A DNA stretch of 9,596 nt, from positions 1 through 9,596 of the forward strand of contig DHFN01000240.1 in the NCBI GenBank assembly GCA_002402275.1, in the 5' to 3' direction. Positions 1-6,873 of this stretch are shown here, one piece after another. Origin of the DNA: Anaerolineales bacterium UBA4823. Its GTDB lineage: Bacteria; Chloroflexota; Anaerolineae; Anaerolineales; UBA4823. Position 1 is the stretch's first letter. Every line of letters starts with the position of its first letter. The translations under genes and the position numbers were made by a program. The notes below the pieces were generated by a model. That model made no database searches and was not told the origin of the DNA. It worked only from the letters and a program-made list of their open reading frames with translations.

Positions 1-238
1 CCAGGATGGTTTTCATCAGGCTGGATTTTCCACAGCCGCTCTCCCCCACGACGGCGACCGCTTCCCCGGAAGCTAGGTCAAAATTGACCCCATCCACAGC
101 GCGAACATATCCTGCATTTGCTAATCCCCAACGGCGCAGTTCGAACCATACATGTAAATCACGAATAGATAGCAATGCATGATCATTCCCTTGAATTGTT
201 GGCTCGCCTACCATTGCACCTTCACTTTGAAAGCTCAT
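1..238 (-). CDS. Dipeptide/oligopeptide ABC transporter ATP-binding protein, second ATPase (DppF-like), 3' part missing
   Basis: Only the first 79 residues are in the window, and the frame is open to the edge. ATG at 238 is preceded by AGGAGAAAAGG, a good ribosome-binding site, and lies 15 bases after the stop of the upstream ATPase. After about 24 unmatched residues the protein reads LLSIRDLHVWFELRR, then VRAVDGVNFDL, and a Walker A loop GESGCGKSS at about residues 66-74. This is the usual start of an ABC ATPase of the peptide/nickel group. The signature, Walker B and C-terminal domains lie outside the window. As the last visible gene of a binding protein-permease-permease-ATPase-ATPase set, it should be the second nucleotide-binding subunit, pairing with its neighbour on the inner face of the membrane to drive import. 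The DppF assignment rests on gene order and the start of the domain, since the parts that separate DppD from DppF are not visible. Confidence 0.9.
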   Translation of the reverse strand, partial: MSFQSEGAMVGEPTIQGNDHALLSIRDLHVWFELRRWGLANAGYVRAVDGVNFDLASGEAVAVVGESGCGKSSLMKTIL

Positions 239-253
239 CCTTTTCTCCTATAT

Positions 254-1210
254 TCAAGAAAATAACCAGCATTTAATCTTTCTCCCCCCAACATCAGCAG
301 TCGGGGGATCTTGATCACACTTATCAAACCGAGAAGGGCAGCGGGGAGCAAATCGGCATCCCGAAGACAATGAAATGAGGCTGGGCGGCTGCCCGGTGAT
401 AAAGATTGGATCAGCATCTGCACGCAGACGCGGAACGCTTGCCATGAGTAATTTCGAATAAGGATGCAGCGGTTCTGTAAAGAACCGCATAGCATCGCTC
501 GTTTCGATTATCTGACCGGCATACATAATGGCTACATTATCTGCCAGTTCCGAGGAAGTGGCAATATCATGGGTGATCAAGATATAGCTGGTGCCAAGCT
601 CTTGCTTAATGCGTTTTAACACATTGAAGATATTAGCTTGGGTTAACAAATCCAAAGCCGATGTTGGTTCATCCAAAATAATCAAGCTGGGTAAAGTTAC
701 CAATGCCATAGCGATAGCGACGCGCTGGCGCATACCGCCACTTAATTCAAATGGATATCTTGATAGAAAATCTTCCGGAACTCCTACGCGCTGGAACATT
801 TCCTTTGCCATGCGCATGGCTTCGTCCTTTTTTACCCCCAGATGGATAATGGCTGGCTCCGCAACTTGATCCCCCACTTTAATAACAGGGTTTAAAGCGT
901 TCATAGCGGCTTGAGGCACCATCGACAACATCACCCAGCGTACATCCTGGCGAAAAGTTTCATCACTTAAAAGCATAATATCGGTATCCCCCAAGTAAAT
1001 TTTGCCTGAATATTTGGCAATGTTACGGGGCAACAAACGCAATATGGCTTTTGCCAGAGAGCTTTTCCCGCAGCCCGATTCCCCTAAAATGACCACGGCT
1101 TTGTTGTAATCCAGACTGAATTCTACCCCATCAACGGCTTGAACTGCACCATGCGTTGTGCTGAAATGGAGCACTAAATCCTCTATGCGTAACAGTTTTT
1201 CTTTTTCCAT
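254..1210 (-). CDS. Dipeptide/oligopeptide ABC transporter ATP-binding protein (DppD/OppD-like)
   Basis: The 318-residue cytoplasmic ATPase subunit powers import through the two permeases encoded just upstream. The ABC motifs are complete: Walker A GESGCGKS at 43-50, Q-loop Gln100, signature LSGGMRQ at 156-162, Walker B LIILDEP at 176-182, SALD D-loop at 184-187, and switch His214 in ITHD. The C-terminal oligopeptide-transporter extension is present (about 248-318), with HPYSKLL and the GCRFAPRC pattern. Cys285, Cys291, Cys298 and Cys314 are spaced like the cysteines that ligate a [4Fe-4S] cluster in studied OppD/DppD proteins; cluster binding here is inferred. Length is normal for DppD. The gene starts 6 bases after the DppC-like gene, and its ribosome-binding site is weak (an AGAGAG run about 15 nt upstream), so translational coupling is plausible. 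The substrate is unknown: peptides are the family default, but sugars and nickel are also carried by this family. Confidence 0.96.
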   Translation of the reverse strand: MEKEKLLRIEDLVLHFSTTHGAVQAVDGVEFSLDYNKAVVILGESGCGKSSLAKAILRLLPRNIAKYSGKIYLGDTDIMLLSDETFRQDVRWVMLSMVPQAAMNALNPVIKVGDQVAEPAIIHLGVKKDEAMRMAKEMFQRVGVPEDFLSRYPFELSGGMRQRVAIAMALVTLPSLIILDEPTSALDLLTQANIFNVLKRIKQELGTSYILITHDIATSSELADNVAIMYAGQIIETSDAMRFFTEPLHPYSKLLMASVPRLRADADPIFITGQPPSLISLSSGCRFAPRCPSRFDKCDQDPPTADVGGRKIKCWLFS

Positions 1211-1216
1211 GATTTT

Positions 1217-2560
1217 TTACATCTCTCTTAATCGAGGATTGAATATGCGGTCAAGGGAAAAACCCAGCATAGCAAATGCCAATCCGGTTAACATCAATAA
1301 TATCGAGGGTTCAATAACCCAATAATACCAACCCTGGAATAAAGCACCATTCGCTCGGGCTTCATCGATGACCTTCCCCCAGGTTGGCAAAGTGGGGTCA
1401 CCTAAACCCAGAACGGCTAAAGAAGCCTCCAGGAATACATACGAGGGGATCAAAATAATAAATTGGGGGATCAGCATGGGGAGGATGCGAGGCACCATGT
1501 AAGAAAAAATAATTCGGGTATTACTCGCTCCATAGGCGCGGGCTGCCTCGATGTAGGGTGTTTCTTTCGTTTGCATGAATACCGCTCGAAACGTTTTGAT
1601 GCCGGTTCCGAATATATTCAAAATGATTACTGCGGTTAAAATCACCCAGATACTGCGTGAATAGAATGTACCGATCATGATTAGAATAGGGAGAAAAGGC
1701 AATACCAGGTTTATTTCAGTAATCCGTTGGATTAAAATATCCACCCATCCTCCAAACCAGGTGCCAAACGCGGCAATGATCATCTGAGTTAATGTGGTGC
1801 CAACTGCAGCTAAGAGTCCAAAAGCCAGAGCAATCGGAGCACCCCATAACAGGGCTACGATCAGATCGCGCCTGAGATGGTCAGTGCCTCCCAAACCGGC
1901 GACTTTACCATAGGCAATAAACTCGGCATCGAAATCAGAGTCTTTTTCGAACGTTGCCCCTTCGATCTTCAATGTGTATTTTCCCTTTTCGATCGTTTTG
2001 GGGTCATTTTTGTAATCGGTAAACAAACCAACTTCTATCTTATTTCCACCCAATTTTTTTTGAAGATCCTTATCCTGTGAAACGCGGTAATCTTGTTTAG
2101 GTGAAATCGATAAATTCTTAATCCGGATTTTCTCTCCATCCGGTCGTATCCAGGAGACCGATATAAACGGCGCTTTTTCTTGAAAATTACTCGTAAAGCG
2201 GATCATCAAGTCAACCGGTAATATCTCATAATTGTATTCGAATGGTATTTCGATCGTGATGATCGCAGAACCATCCTCATTGGTCTCGACTGTTTTATAC
2301 TCCGGATGGTCTATTGTAGATAAGGCAATCGATTCGGGTAATTTATCCTTCCTAAAATAATTAACCCATTTCGGTAAAGCATATTTGGGGTTCCGATACC
2401 ATTGGTCTTCTCCACCACGCCAAAGAATTATGGCTTCGTTATAAGGTATAGTGACCATGGCATATATTGAAATAGCGACGAGCACTAATACCAATATCAG
2501 CCCCACGACTGCTGATGGGTATTTTAATAATTCCTGGAAATTTTTCTCTAATGATTTCAT
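1217..2560 (-). CDS. DppC-like ABC transporter permease with a large extracytoplasmic insertion
   Basis: The protein has 447 residues, whereas DppC-type permeases usually have about 280-300. TM1 is at about 16-37. The family hallmark GTDHLRRDLIVALLWG, which normally follows TM1 after a short loop, appears only at about 225-240. Helices then lie at about 236-268, 285-322, 362-386 and 415-437. The EAA coupling motif is at 338-361 (EAARAYGASNTR through MVPRILP) and contacts the ATPase in this family. The C-terminal end LDRIFNPRLRE is typical of DppC. Residues about 40-224 are hydrophilic, with alternating hydrophobic stretches and turns (for example PFISVSWIRPDGEKIRI and GKYTLKIEG) that suggest a beta-rich domain outside the membrane. 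The start overlaps the stop of the DppB-like gene as ATGA (2557-2560), so the two subunits are translationally coupled. The permease call is firm. The role of the extra domain is unknown; it may dock the unusual binding protein of the same operon. Confidence 0.95.
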   Translation of the reverse strand: MKSLEKNFQELLKYPSAVVGLILVLVLVAISIYAMVTIPYNEAIILWRGGEDQWYRNPKYALPKWVNYFRKDKLPESIALSTIDHPEYKTVETNEDGSAIITIEIPFEYNYEILPVDLMIRFTSNFQEKAPFISVSWIRPDGEKIRIKNLSISPKQDYRVSQDKDLQKKLGGNKIEVGLFTDYKNDPKTIEKGKYTLKIEGATFEKDSDFDAEFIAYGKVAGLGGTDHLRRDLIVALLWGAPIALAFGLLAAVGTTLTQMIIAAFGTWFGGWVDILIQRITEINLVLPFLPILIMIGTFYSRSIWVILTAVIILNIFGTGIKTFRAVFMQTKETPYIEAARAYGASNTRIIFSYMVPRILPMLIPQFIILIPSYVFLEASLAVLGLGDPTLPTWGKVIDEARANGALFQGWYYWVIEPSILLMLTGLAFAMLGFSLDRIFNPRLREM

Positions 2561-3711
2561 ATGCTGCTCGATTCGCCACCAATTTTGACGCGTGGATCTA
2601 CAATGGCATAGATGATATCTAACAGAAAGACAGTAACCGCTAAGAGGTAGGAAAAGATTACCGCCTCTCCAATAATAACCGGGGTGTCAAATTGACCAAT
2701 CGCCTGATAGAAGGTTCGACCTAAACCCGGCCAGTTAAAGATCGTTTCCAGGATAGGACCTCCTGTCCAAATCCCAATAATAAGCAAAGCGAAACTGGTG
2801 ATGATCGTTGGTAATGTAGGGCGTAAAATGTAGCGGCGTTCGATATCTCGCGAGGTTAACCCCTTTGCTTTTGCCATATCCACATAATCTTCGCTGGAAT
2901 AGATCAGGAAAAACGTTCTCCATGAAAACACCTGAATGAATATTTGGCTAATAGCTAAAGACAAAACCGGTAATATCATATGTTTCATCAAACTCAAAAA
3001 ATATAAAAATGGCGTTTTGGGTGGAGGGGCATCTACCATACCTCCAAAAGGCAGTACTTTTAACATGGAAGCAAATATGAGGATTAGAAAAATGCCATAG
3101 AACCAGCCAGGTGCGGATGATAATGGTGTCAGGGTAATTAATACTTTATCGAAGAAACTACCATACTGTCGTGATAATGCTAGTGCAAAAAATAGGGAAA
3201 TAAAAAACAGAATGATATCTGCTGTAGCAAATAGCAATAAAGTGGGGGGTAGCCGCTCTAAAAGGATATTCCGCACTAGTTTAGAACCAGAGTTGCTATT
3301 CATTTTCAATGCATATCCTAAATTCAACTGGATAGCATTACCGAGGTACCTGGCACTGCGCGTAATAAACGGTTGATCCATCCCATAGCGCTTCTCTTCG
3401 ATGGCGACCATTTCGGCAATTTTTTGCCGTTTCACTTCTGCAGGTAGGTTCCTCATGGTTGGATTACCAGCGACCCTTGCACCTACATCTTCCCGAATTT
3501 GAGCCCGACGGATTTCGTCGACATATCCGCCCATATTCGCTATTAATATCGTGAGATATATCCCTATGATTACGGTAATGCCTAGGGTAATAATACGCAA
3601 GCCGGTGTATTTTGCAACTCTTACTAAAGTATTATTGGAATCTATTTTAGATTTTTTCTTGACCTCTTCCACGCCACCGCCGAGCGGTATACTAGGGTTC
3701 GCTTGCGCCAT
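2557..3711 (-). CDS. DppB-like ABC transporter permease
   Basis: This 384-residue inner-membrane permease is one half of the translocation pore. It has a long cytoplasmic N-terminus (about 30 residues), TM1 at about 37-59, an extracytoplasmic region at about 60-150 that carries the family pattern YGMDQPF followed by LGNAIQLNLGYAL, and helices at about 156-178, 190-215, 245-265, 302-322 and 350-371. The coupling motif lies at about 275-303 (DYVDMAKAKGL, then RRYILRPTLPTI). PILETIFNWPGLGR and the C-terminal VDPRVK are signatures of DppB/OppB. The protein is longer than most DppB proteins (about 310-340), mainly through the N-terminus and the first periplasmic loop. GAAGGGAATGCTATG gives a good ribosome-binding site for the ATG at 3711. 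It is the first gene after the terminator-like hairpin at 3854-3887, so its expression probably depends on readthrough from the binding-protein gene or on a weak promoter in the 195-base gap; I see no convincing promoter there. Confidence 0.95.
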   Translation of the reverse strand: MAQANPSIPLGGGVEEVKKKSKIDSNNTLVRVAKYTGLRIITLGITVIIGIYLTILIANMGGYVDEIRRAQIREDVGARVAGNPTMRNLPAEVKRQKIAEMVAIEEKRYGMDQPFITRSARYLGNAIQLNLGYALKMNSNSGSKLVRNILLERLPPTLLLFATADIILFFISLFFALALSRQYGSFFDKVLITLTPLSSAPGWFYGIFLILIFASMLKVLPFGGMVDAPPPKTPFLYFLSLMKHMILPVLSLAISQIFIQVFSWRTFFLIYSSEDYVDMAKAKGLTSRDIERRYILRPTLPTIITSFALLIIGIWTGGPILETIFNWPGLGRTFYQAIGQFDTPVIIGEAVIFSYLLAVTVFLLDIIYAIVDPRVKIGGESSSI

Positions 3712-3853
3712 AGCATTCCCTTCACTTTCTAAAATAACATTTTGGTTTTTTTAAGTTTAAACACCTAAAGGTTTGATAATTATTCATCATTTACTAATTT
3801 AAAAAATACCGGTAATAATCAGTAAAACGATATTTCGCGGCAATGAAAATTCG

Positions 3854-3887
3854 AGATAAAGATAGGGGTGGTTTATCCACCCCTATC
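3854..3887 (-). terminator. Rho-independent terminator/attenuator between binding-protein and permease genes
   Basis: A perfect 11-bp GC-rich stem, GATAGGGGTGG / CCACCCCTATC (3861-3871 with 3877-3887), closes a 5-base loop. On the minus strand it is followed by TTTATCT. It begins 19 bases after the stop codon of the binding-protein gene and ends about 140 bases before the first permease start. Such intercistronic hairpins are common where the binding protein is needed in large excess over the membrane parts: they end most transcripts and protect the upstream mRNA. The plus-strand side also has a short T-rich tail, but no plus-strand gene reads into it. Confidence 0.8.
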
Positions 3888-3906
3888 TCTTTACGTTGGG
3901 TATCAA

Positions 3907-6525
3907 TTATTGAGAGACAAACTCGAAAGTTGCGAATGCGGGGATGCTAACGACCTTGGACGCAACGGCAACGGACAACATGTTCGCGCCAGATGAAAGT
4001 TTCGAGGTCACATCGGCAGGAAGCGTGACGGTATAAGCACCATCTTCGACAGCCACTGCGTCACCCTGAGCTATCAGCGCGCCGGTTGCATCAGTGACCC
4101 AGTAGGTCACGCTTGACAAGTCTTCGATGAGATAAGGTTCGTCACCAAAGGTGATTGCCACATCAAAGACGGCTTCTTCGCCTGCTTTGACAATCGCCGG
4201 ACCATCCAAGCTTGCGGTGACCATCTTGGGTATACCAAAGCTAGCCCATCTGTCTGCCATATCGGGGAAGTCCGCAAAGTGCTTCAATGTTACTGTGCCC
4301 TCAACCGGGAAGACCTGGTCAACATAATAAGGACCTGTACCAACCCACAAGTGGCCCTTACTTCCATACCAATCCAGCAAACCAGTATAGCGGGCATCGG
4401 CTTCTTCTTTGGTTACATATTCGCTCATAGTTGGGCTGTAAGGAATATAGCTTTCAGCAGCCGCTTGATCAAGATATTTCTTCTGAATTTCCAGGCTGGG
4501 GCCGGCGATAAAGCTGGTGTATTCCACTTCTTTATCCAATGACTTAGCTTCTGAGAAAGCCAGCTCGCCATTTTCTTCAGCTAACATCGCAGGAACCATT
4601 CCTTGCCAAGGAGCTATACCGTAACCATAGACAGCGACATACCCTAGGTCGCTAGGATACCAGGTTGAACCACCGGCAATTTGCTCGGCATCCAAATAAT
4701 ACAAATCATCGTAGGTTTCAATGACGAGCGGGTCTGTTGAAGTTATCTTGACGCCTTTGAAATGGCTCATGAAAGTTTCTAGCTGCGGGACATAGTTTTC
4801 GTCATAAATCTTACTTTCTGGTTTACCGATATCGAAATTCAAAATCATATGCAAAATGAAATCGCCCATCGATATAGTATTACCATCATGCCATTTGGTT
4901 TCCCACAGGCTAGAAGGATAATAGACAATGGTTTTCGTTTTCGCGGTCACTCCATCCGGGAACTTTTCTGCAGCCGTGATGAATTTTTGATTGACTGCAT
5001 CCCAATCAACCCAGGCATCTTCGGGGACGGTGATCTCAGGTTCGAATTTCAAATCAACCCAATCGAGTGACTTGACAATCGGCAAACCTTCCTGAGCGAT
5101 TACTTCCGCTTTTTCGATACGTTGTGGTAAGTATAACCCGGTGTAAGGATCAGAGACTGAGCCAGAATCGGCCGTTGCCCGTTGGATCATCGCGTCATCG
5201 GTCCAGTTGCTGCCGGCGATTGGGTTCCAAGGTTGAACCAGGATACCGGATTGAGCAATCTTTACCGTACCGCCTTCTTTCCCATCCCAGCGCATGGTGA
5301 GCGGCCAGAAAGCAGTGCCGGCAACCGCGGCTGCCAAGTCAGATGCTACTACAAGATCCTTATTCATTGGTGAGAAAGCTGCTGTGTCGTTGATCATCAA
5401 ACCATGCCATGATTCTTCCATGCTCATTGGAAGTGCTTTGGCAAATAACTCGTCGCGTTCTTCCATGCTGTTGAAATCATTGTTCTGCAGTTTTGTTAGC
5501 ACTTCATCATATTCGGGTGATGGTTTATATTCCAGGAATAGAGGGACATCCTGGATTCTGCCGGTATTATATTGGGCAAACATGTTGCCTTCATCACGCG
5601 CAATAGCAGTGGAAATCCAGCCAGCGGTGTAGTATGTGAATTCGCATTTATAGGGGTCGCCCTGCCAAATGGGGGCTGCTTCAGAGCGGACTTTGAATTG
5701 GCGATCAACAGTGAAGCCAAGCTTCTCGAGCTGGTTGGCAAAGTAATCGCCTTGCTCTTTACGTTTGTCCTCACTACGGATTAAGCCAATGATCGTAACC
5801 GGTTTACCCTGGTACTGCCATTTGCCATCGGCACCCATTTCTGCGCCCATCGCCACCATTTCTGCATCGACCACTTCTTTGGCTTTATCAAAATTGTATT
5901 TATATTTGTTGATCAACTGACCAATGATAGGAGCGTATCGGGCATAGTCTGGGAATGTGGTGGTCAATAGCGTGTAACGAGGGTTGGATGCGCCACCCAT
6001 TATTTCCTGAGAGATATACTCACGATCAACCGCCCAGTTCATCGCCTCACGGATTTTTTGATTGGAGAAAGGATTCAAAACGGATGTATCTTTGCATTCA
6101 ACCGTGTTGAACATCAATTGGTTAAAGCTACCATAAGATTCAACGTACTTTAAGTTGGGGTCATTTTTCACCGTCTCCAATAGTTCGGGATCATCAACGG
6201 TTACGGGATAGATATCGATCGCGCCAGCTTGAATTTGGCTGACAGCCGGTTCCGCATCCGCAATGGCGGTGAAAACAATCTCATCCAGCCAGCCGCCCTT
6301 ACGAGTTGTCGGGGCAACGGTAGGTTCTTCTGTGGGTTCTTCGGTCGCTACAACTTCTTCAGTTGCTACCGGAGCTTCAGTTTCCACAGGGGCTTCAGTA
6401 GCCACTACTTCTTCCGTAGTTTCAGGGGCTGCTGTCTCAACCGGAGTGGTTGGTGCACAGGCACTCAGCACAAAAGAAAAGATCATGATGATGCTGATTA
6501 CAGCCAATACTTTTCTAGTTTTCAT
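3907..6525 (-). CDS. Family 5 extracellular solute-binding lipoprotein, apparently circularly permuted, with C-terminal Ig-like domain
   Basis: The protein has 872 residues, whereas DppA/OppA proteins have about 530-550. A signal peptide ends in lipobox LSAC with Cys23. A Thr/Glu/Pro/Ala linker spans 24-75. Residues about 77-410 match the later part of a family 5 binding protein: LDEIVFTAIAD, then QAGAIDIYPV, LMFNT, REAMNWAVDREY, DKAKEVV and a distal AGW. Residues about 418-766 match the earlier part: GGTVKIA at the usual mature N-terminus, TKWHDGNTISMGDFI (equivalent of WhDGtpltAeDV), and GTGPYYVDQV with LKHFADFPD, which in ordinary members lies just before the LDEIVF strand. Order is therefore C-part then N-part. 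Residues about 768-872 look like an Ig-like beta domain. Cys144 and Cys294 are the only other cysteines and could form a disulfide. The ATG at 6525 follows AGGAGGAG with 7-nt spacing. The protein should be anchored outside the membrane and deliver substrate to the DppB/DppC-like pore. The substrate is unknown. Confidence 0.95.
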   Translation of the reverse strand: MKTRKVLAVISIIMIFSFVLSACAPTTPVETAAPETTEEVVATEAPVETEAPVATEEVVATEEPTEEPTVAPTTRKGGWLDEIVFTAIADAEPAVSQIQAGAIDIYPVTVDDPELLETVKNDPNLKYVESYGSFNQLMFNTVECKDTSVLNPFSNQKIREAMNWAVDREYISQEIMGGASNPRYTLLTTTFPDYARYAPIIGQLINKYKYNFDKAKEVVDAEMVAMGAEMGADGKWQYQGKPVTIIGLIRSEDKRKEQGDYFANQLEKLGFTVDRQFKVRSEAAPIWQGDPYKCEFTYYTAGWISTAIARDEGNMFAQYNTGRIQDVPLFLEYKPSPEYDEVLTKLQNNDFNSMEERDELFAKALPMSMEESWHGLMINDTAAFSPMNKDLVVASDLAAAVAGTAFWPLTMRWDGKEGGTVKIAQSGILVQPWNPIAGSNWTDDAMIQRATADSGSVSDPYTGLYLPQRIEKAEVIAQEGLPIVKSLDWVDLKFEPEITVPEDAWVDWDAVNQKFITAAEKFPDGVTAKTKTIVYYPSSLWETKWHDGNTISMGDFILHMILNFDIGKPESKIYDENYVPQLETFMSHFKGVKITSTDPLVIETYDDLYYLDAEQIAGGSTWYPSDLGYVAVYGYGIAPWQGMVPAMLAEENGELAFSEAKSLDKEVEYTSFIAGPSLEIQKKYLDQAAAESYIPYSPTMSEYVTKEEADARYTGLLDWYGSKGHLWVGTGPYYVDQVFPVEGTVTLKHFADFPDMADRWASFGIPKMVTASLDGPAIVKAGEEAVFDVAITFGDEPYLIEDLSSVTYWVTDATGALIAQGDAVAVEDGAYTVTLPADVTSKLSSGANMLSVAVASKVVSIPAFATFEFVSQ
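6301..6456 (-). repeat. Low-complexity repeats coding for the lipoprotein's Thr/Glu/Pro linker
   Basis: This segment codes for residues 24-75 of the binding lipoprotein. It is built from imperfect repeats such as TEEVVATEAP, TEAPVATEEVV and TEEPTEEPT. The linker should be flexible and acidic and should hold the folded domain away from the lipid anchor. Similar linkers follow the lipobox in many Chloroflexota lipoproteins as I know them. The repeats could slip in replication, so length may differ among strains. Confidence 0.8.
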
Positions 6526-6538
6526 TTGTTTTCTCCTC

Positions 6539-6634
6539 CTAAAGAAGAAAATTTTTTAGATTTTTAATAAACATTCTTAGCAATTGGTGAATTTACTAAA
6601 CTTGACTTGGTTCGTATTCTCCAATCACCTCCTT
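6539..6634 (-). promoter_or_regulatory. Full-length Shine-Dalgarno sequence and tandem mini-ORFs in the binding-protein leader
   Basis: On the minus strand, 6634 to 6624 reads AAGGAGGTGAT, an 11-base exact complement of the conserved 16S rRNA 3' end, about 100 nt upstream of the real start. A TTG (6624-6622) opens 15 codons (LENTNQVKFSKFTNC) ending at TAA 6577-6579. Two bases later an ATG (6574) opens 11 codons (MFIKNLKNFLL) ending at TAG 6539-6541, inside the ribosome-binding site of the lipoprotein gene. The TTG is only 3 nt from GGAGG, closer than ideal, and short ORFs arise easily in AT-rich DNA. The Shine-Dalgarno match is plain to see; translation of the mini-ORFs is inferred and uncertain. 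Confidence 0.35.
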
Positions 6635-6667
6635 CTAAGGTTTTCAATCTCTTCATAATTAGAAAAT

Positions 6668-6720
6668 CACTCGCTGCAAATTTATCTCATCCATTATTTT
6701 GTATGAGAACGCAACGAGTG
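6668..6720 (-). promoter_or_regulatory. Nested hairpin in the 5' leader of the ABC importer operon
   Basis: The outer arms at 6668-6677 and 6711-6720 (plus strand CACTCGCTGC and GCAACGAGTG) pair over 10 bp with one mismatch, which is a U-G wobble in the minus-strand RNA. The inner arms TCTCAT (6685-6690) and ATGAGA (6703-6708) pair perfectly. The 53-base structure lies between the proposed promoter at 6758-6785 and the lipoprotein start, so it would be in the leader RNA. On the minus strand ATTTTCT follows, too weak for a confident terminator call. It may stabilise the mRNA, attenuate it, or be a protein or ligand site. I do not recognise a known riboswitch class. Confidence 0.55.
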
Positions 6721-6757
6721 GCTTTCACTACATGAAATTTGCTCCACGTGAGTAAAA

Positions 6758-6785
6758 AATATACCACAAAACCACAAAAGGTCAA
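6758..6785 (-). promoter_or_regulatory. Sigma70-like promoter of the ABC importer operon
   Basis: On the minus strand, TTGACC (6785-6780) is separated by 16 bases from TATATT (6763-6758), close to the -35 and -10 consensus. The spacer consists exactly of two copies of TTTTGTGG. Transcription would start near 6751 and give a leader of about 225 nt. It is the best promoter match I found in the 348-base gap upstream of the lipoprotein gene. The TTTTGTGG repeat may be a regulator site overlapping the promoter. Confidence 0.65.
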
Positions 6786-6826
6786 CCCATGGTATATGAT
6801 CATTTGACAATAATCATTTTGTGTGG

Positions 6827-6846
6827 TTACCAATTAATTACCAATT
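6827..6846. repeat. Two 9-bp direct repeats one helical turn apart upstream of the promoter
   Basis: TTACCAATT occurs at 6827-6835 and again at 6838-6846, a period of 11 bp (AATTGGTAA on the minus strand). The pair lies about 42 bp upstream of the proposed -35 box of the importer promoter. Phasing by one turn and this distance fit an activator or upstream-element site. The stretch is AT-rich, so chance is possible. No regulator gene is adjacent other than the ECF sigma gene. Confidence 0.4.
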
Positions 6847-6873
6847 CTGAAATAATTACTTAATAAGTATATC

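Noticed and set aside
235..495. An 86-codon minus-strand frame overlapping the end of the DppD-like gene
   Set aside because: It overlaps a clear ABC ATPase in another frame, and its sequence shows no domain or ribosome-binding site.
3790..3826. Inverted repeat TTTACTAATT / AATCAGTAAA around a TACCGGTA palindrome in the gap before the DppB-like gene
   Set aside because: The arms are AT-rich and mismatched, and no promoter is clear nearby; it is too weak to call an operator.
6263..6559. A 98-codon plus-strand frame rich in Ser/Thr/Val opposite the lipoprotein's 5' end
   Set aside because: It is the antisense shadow of the repetitive linker coding region; its repeats come from the TEEVVATE repeats on the other strand.
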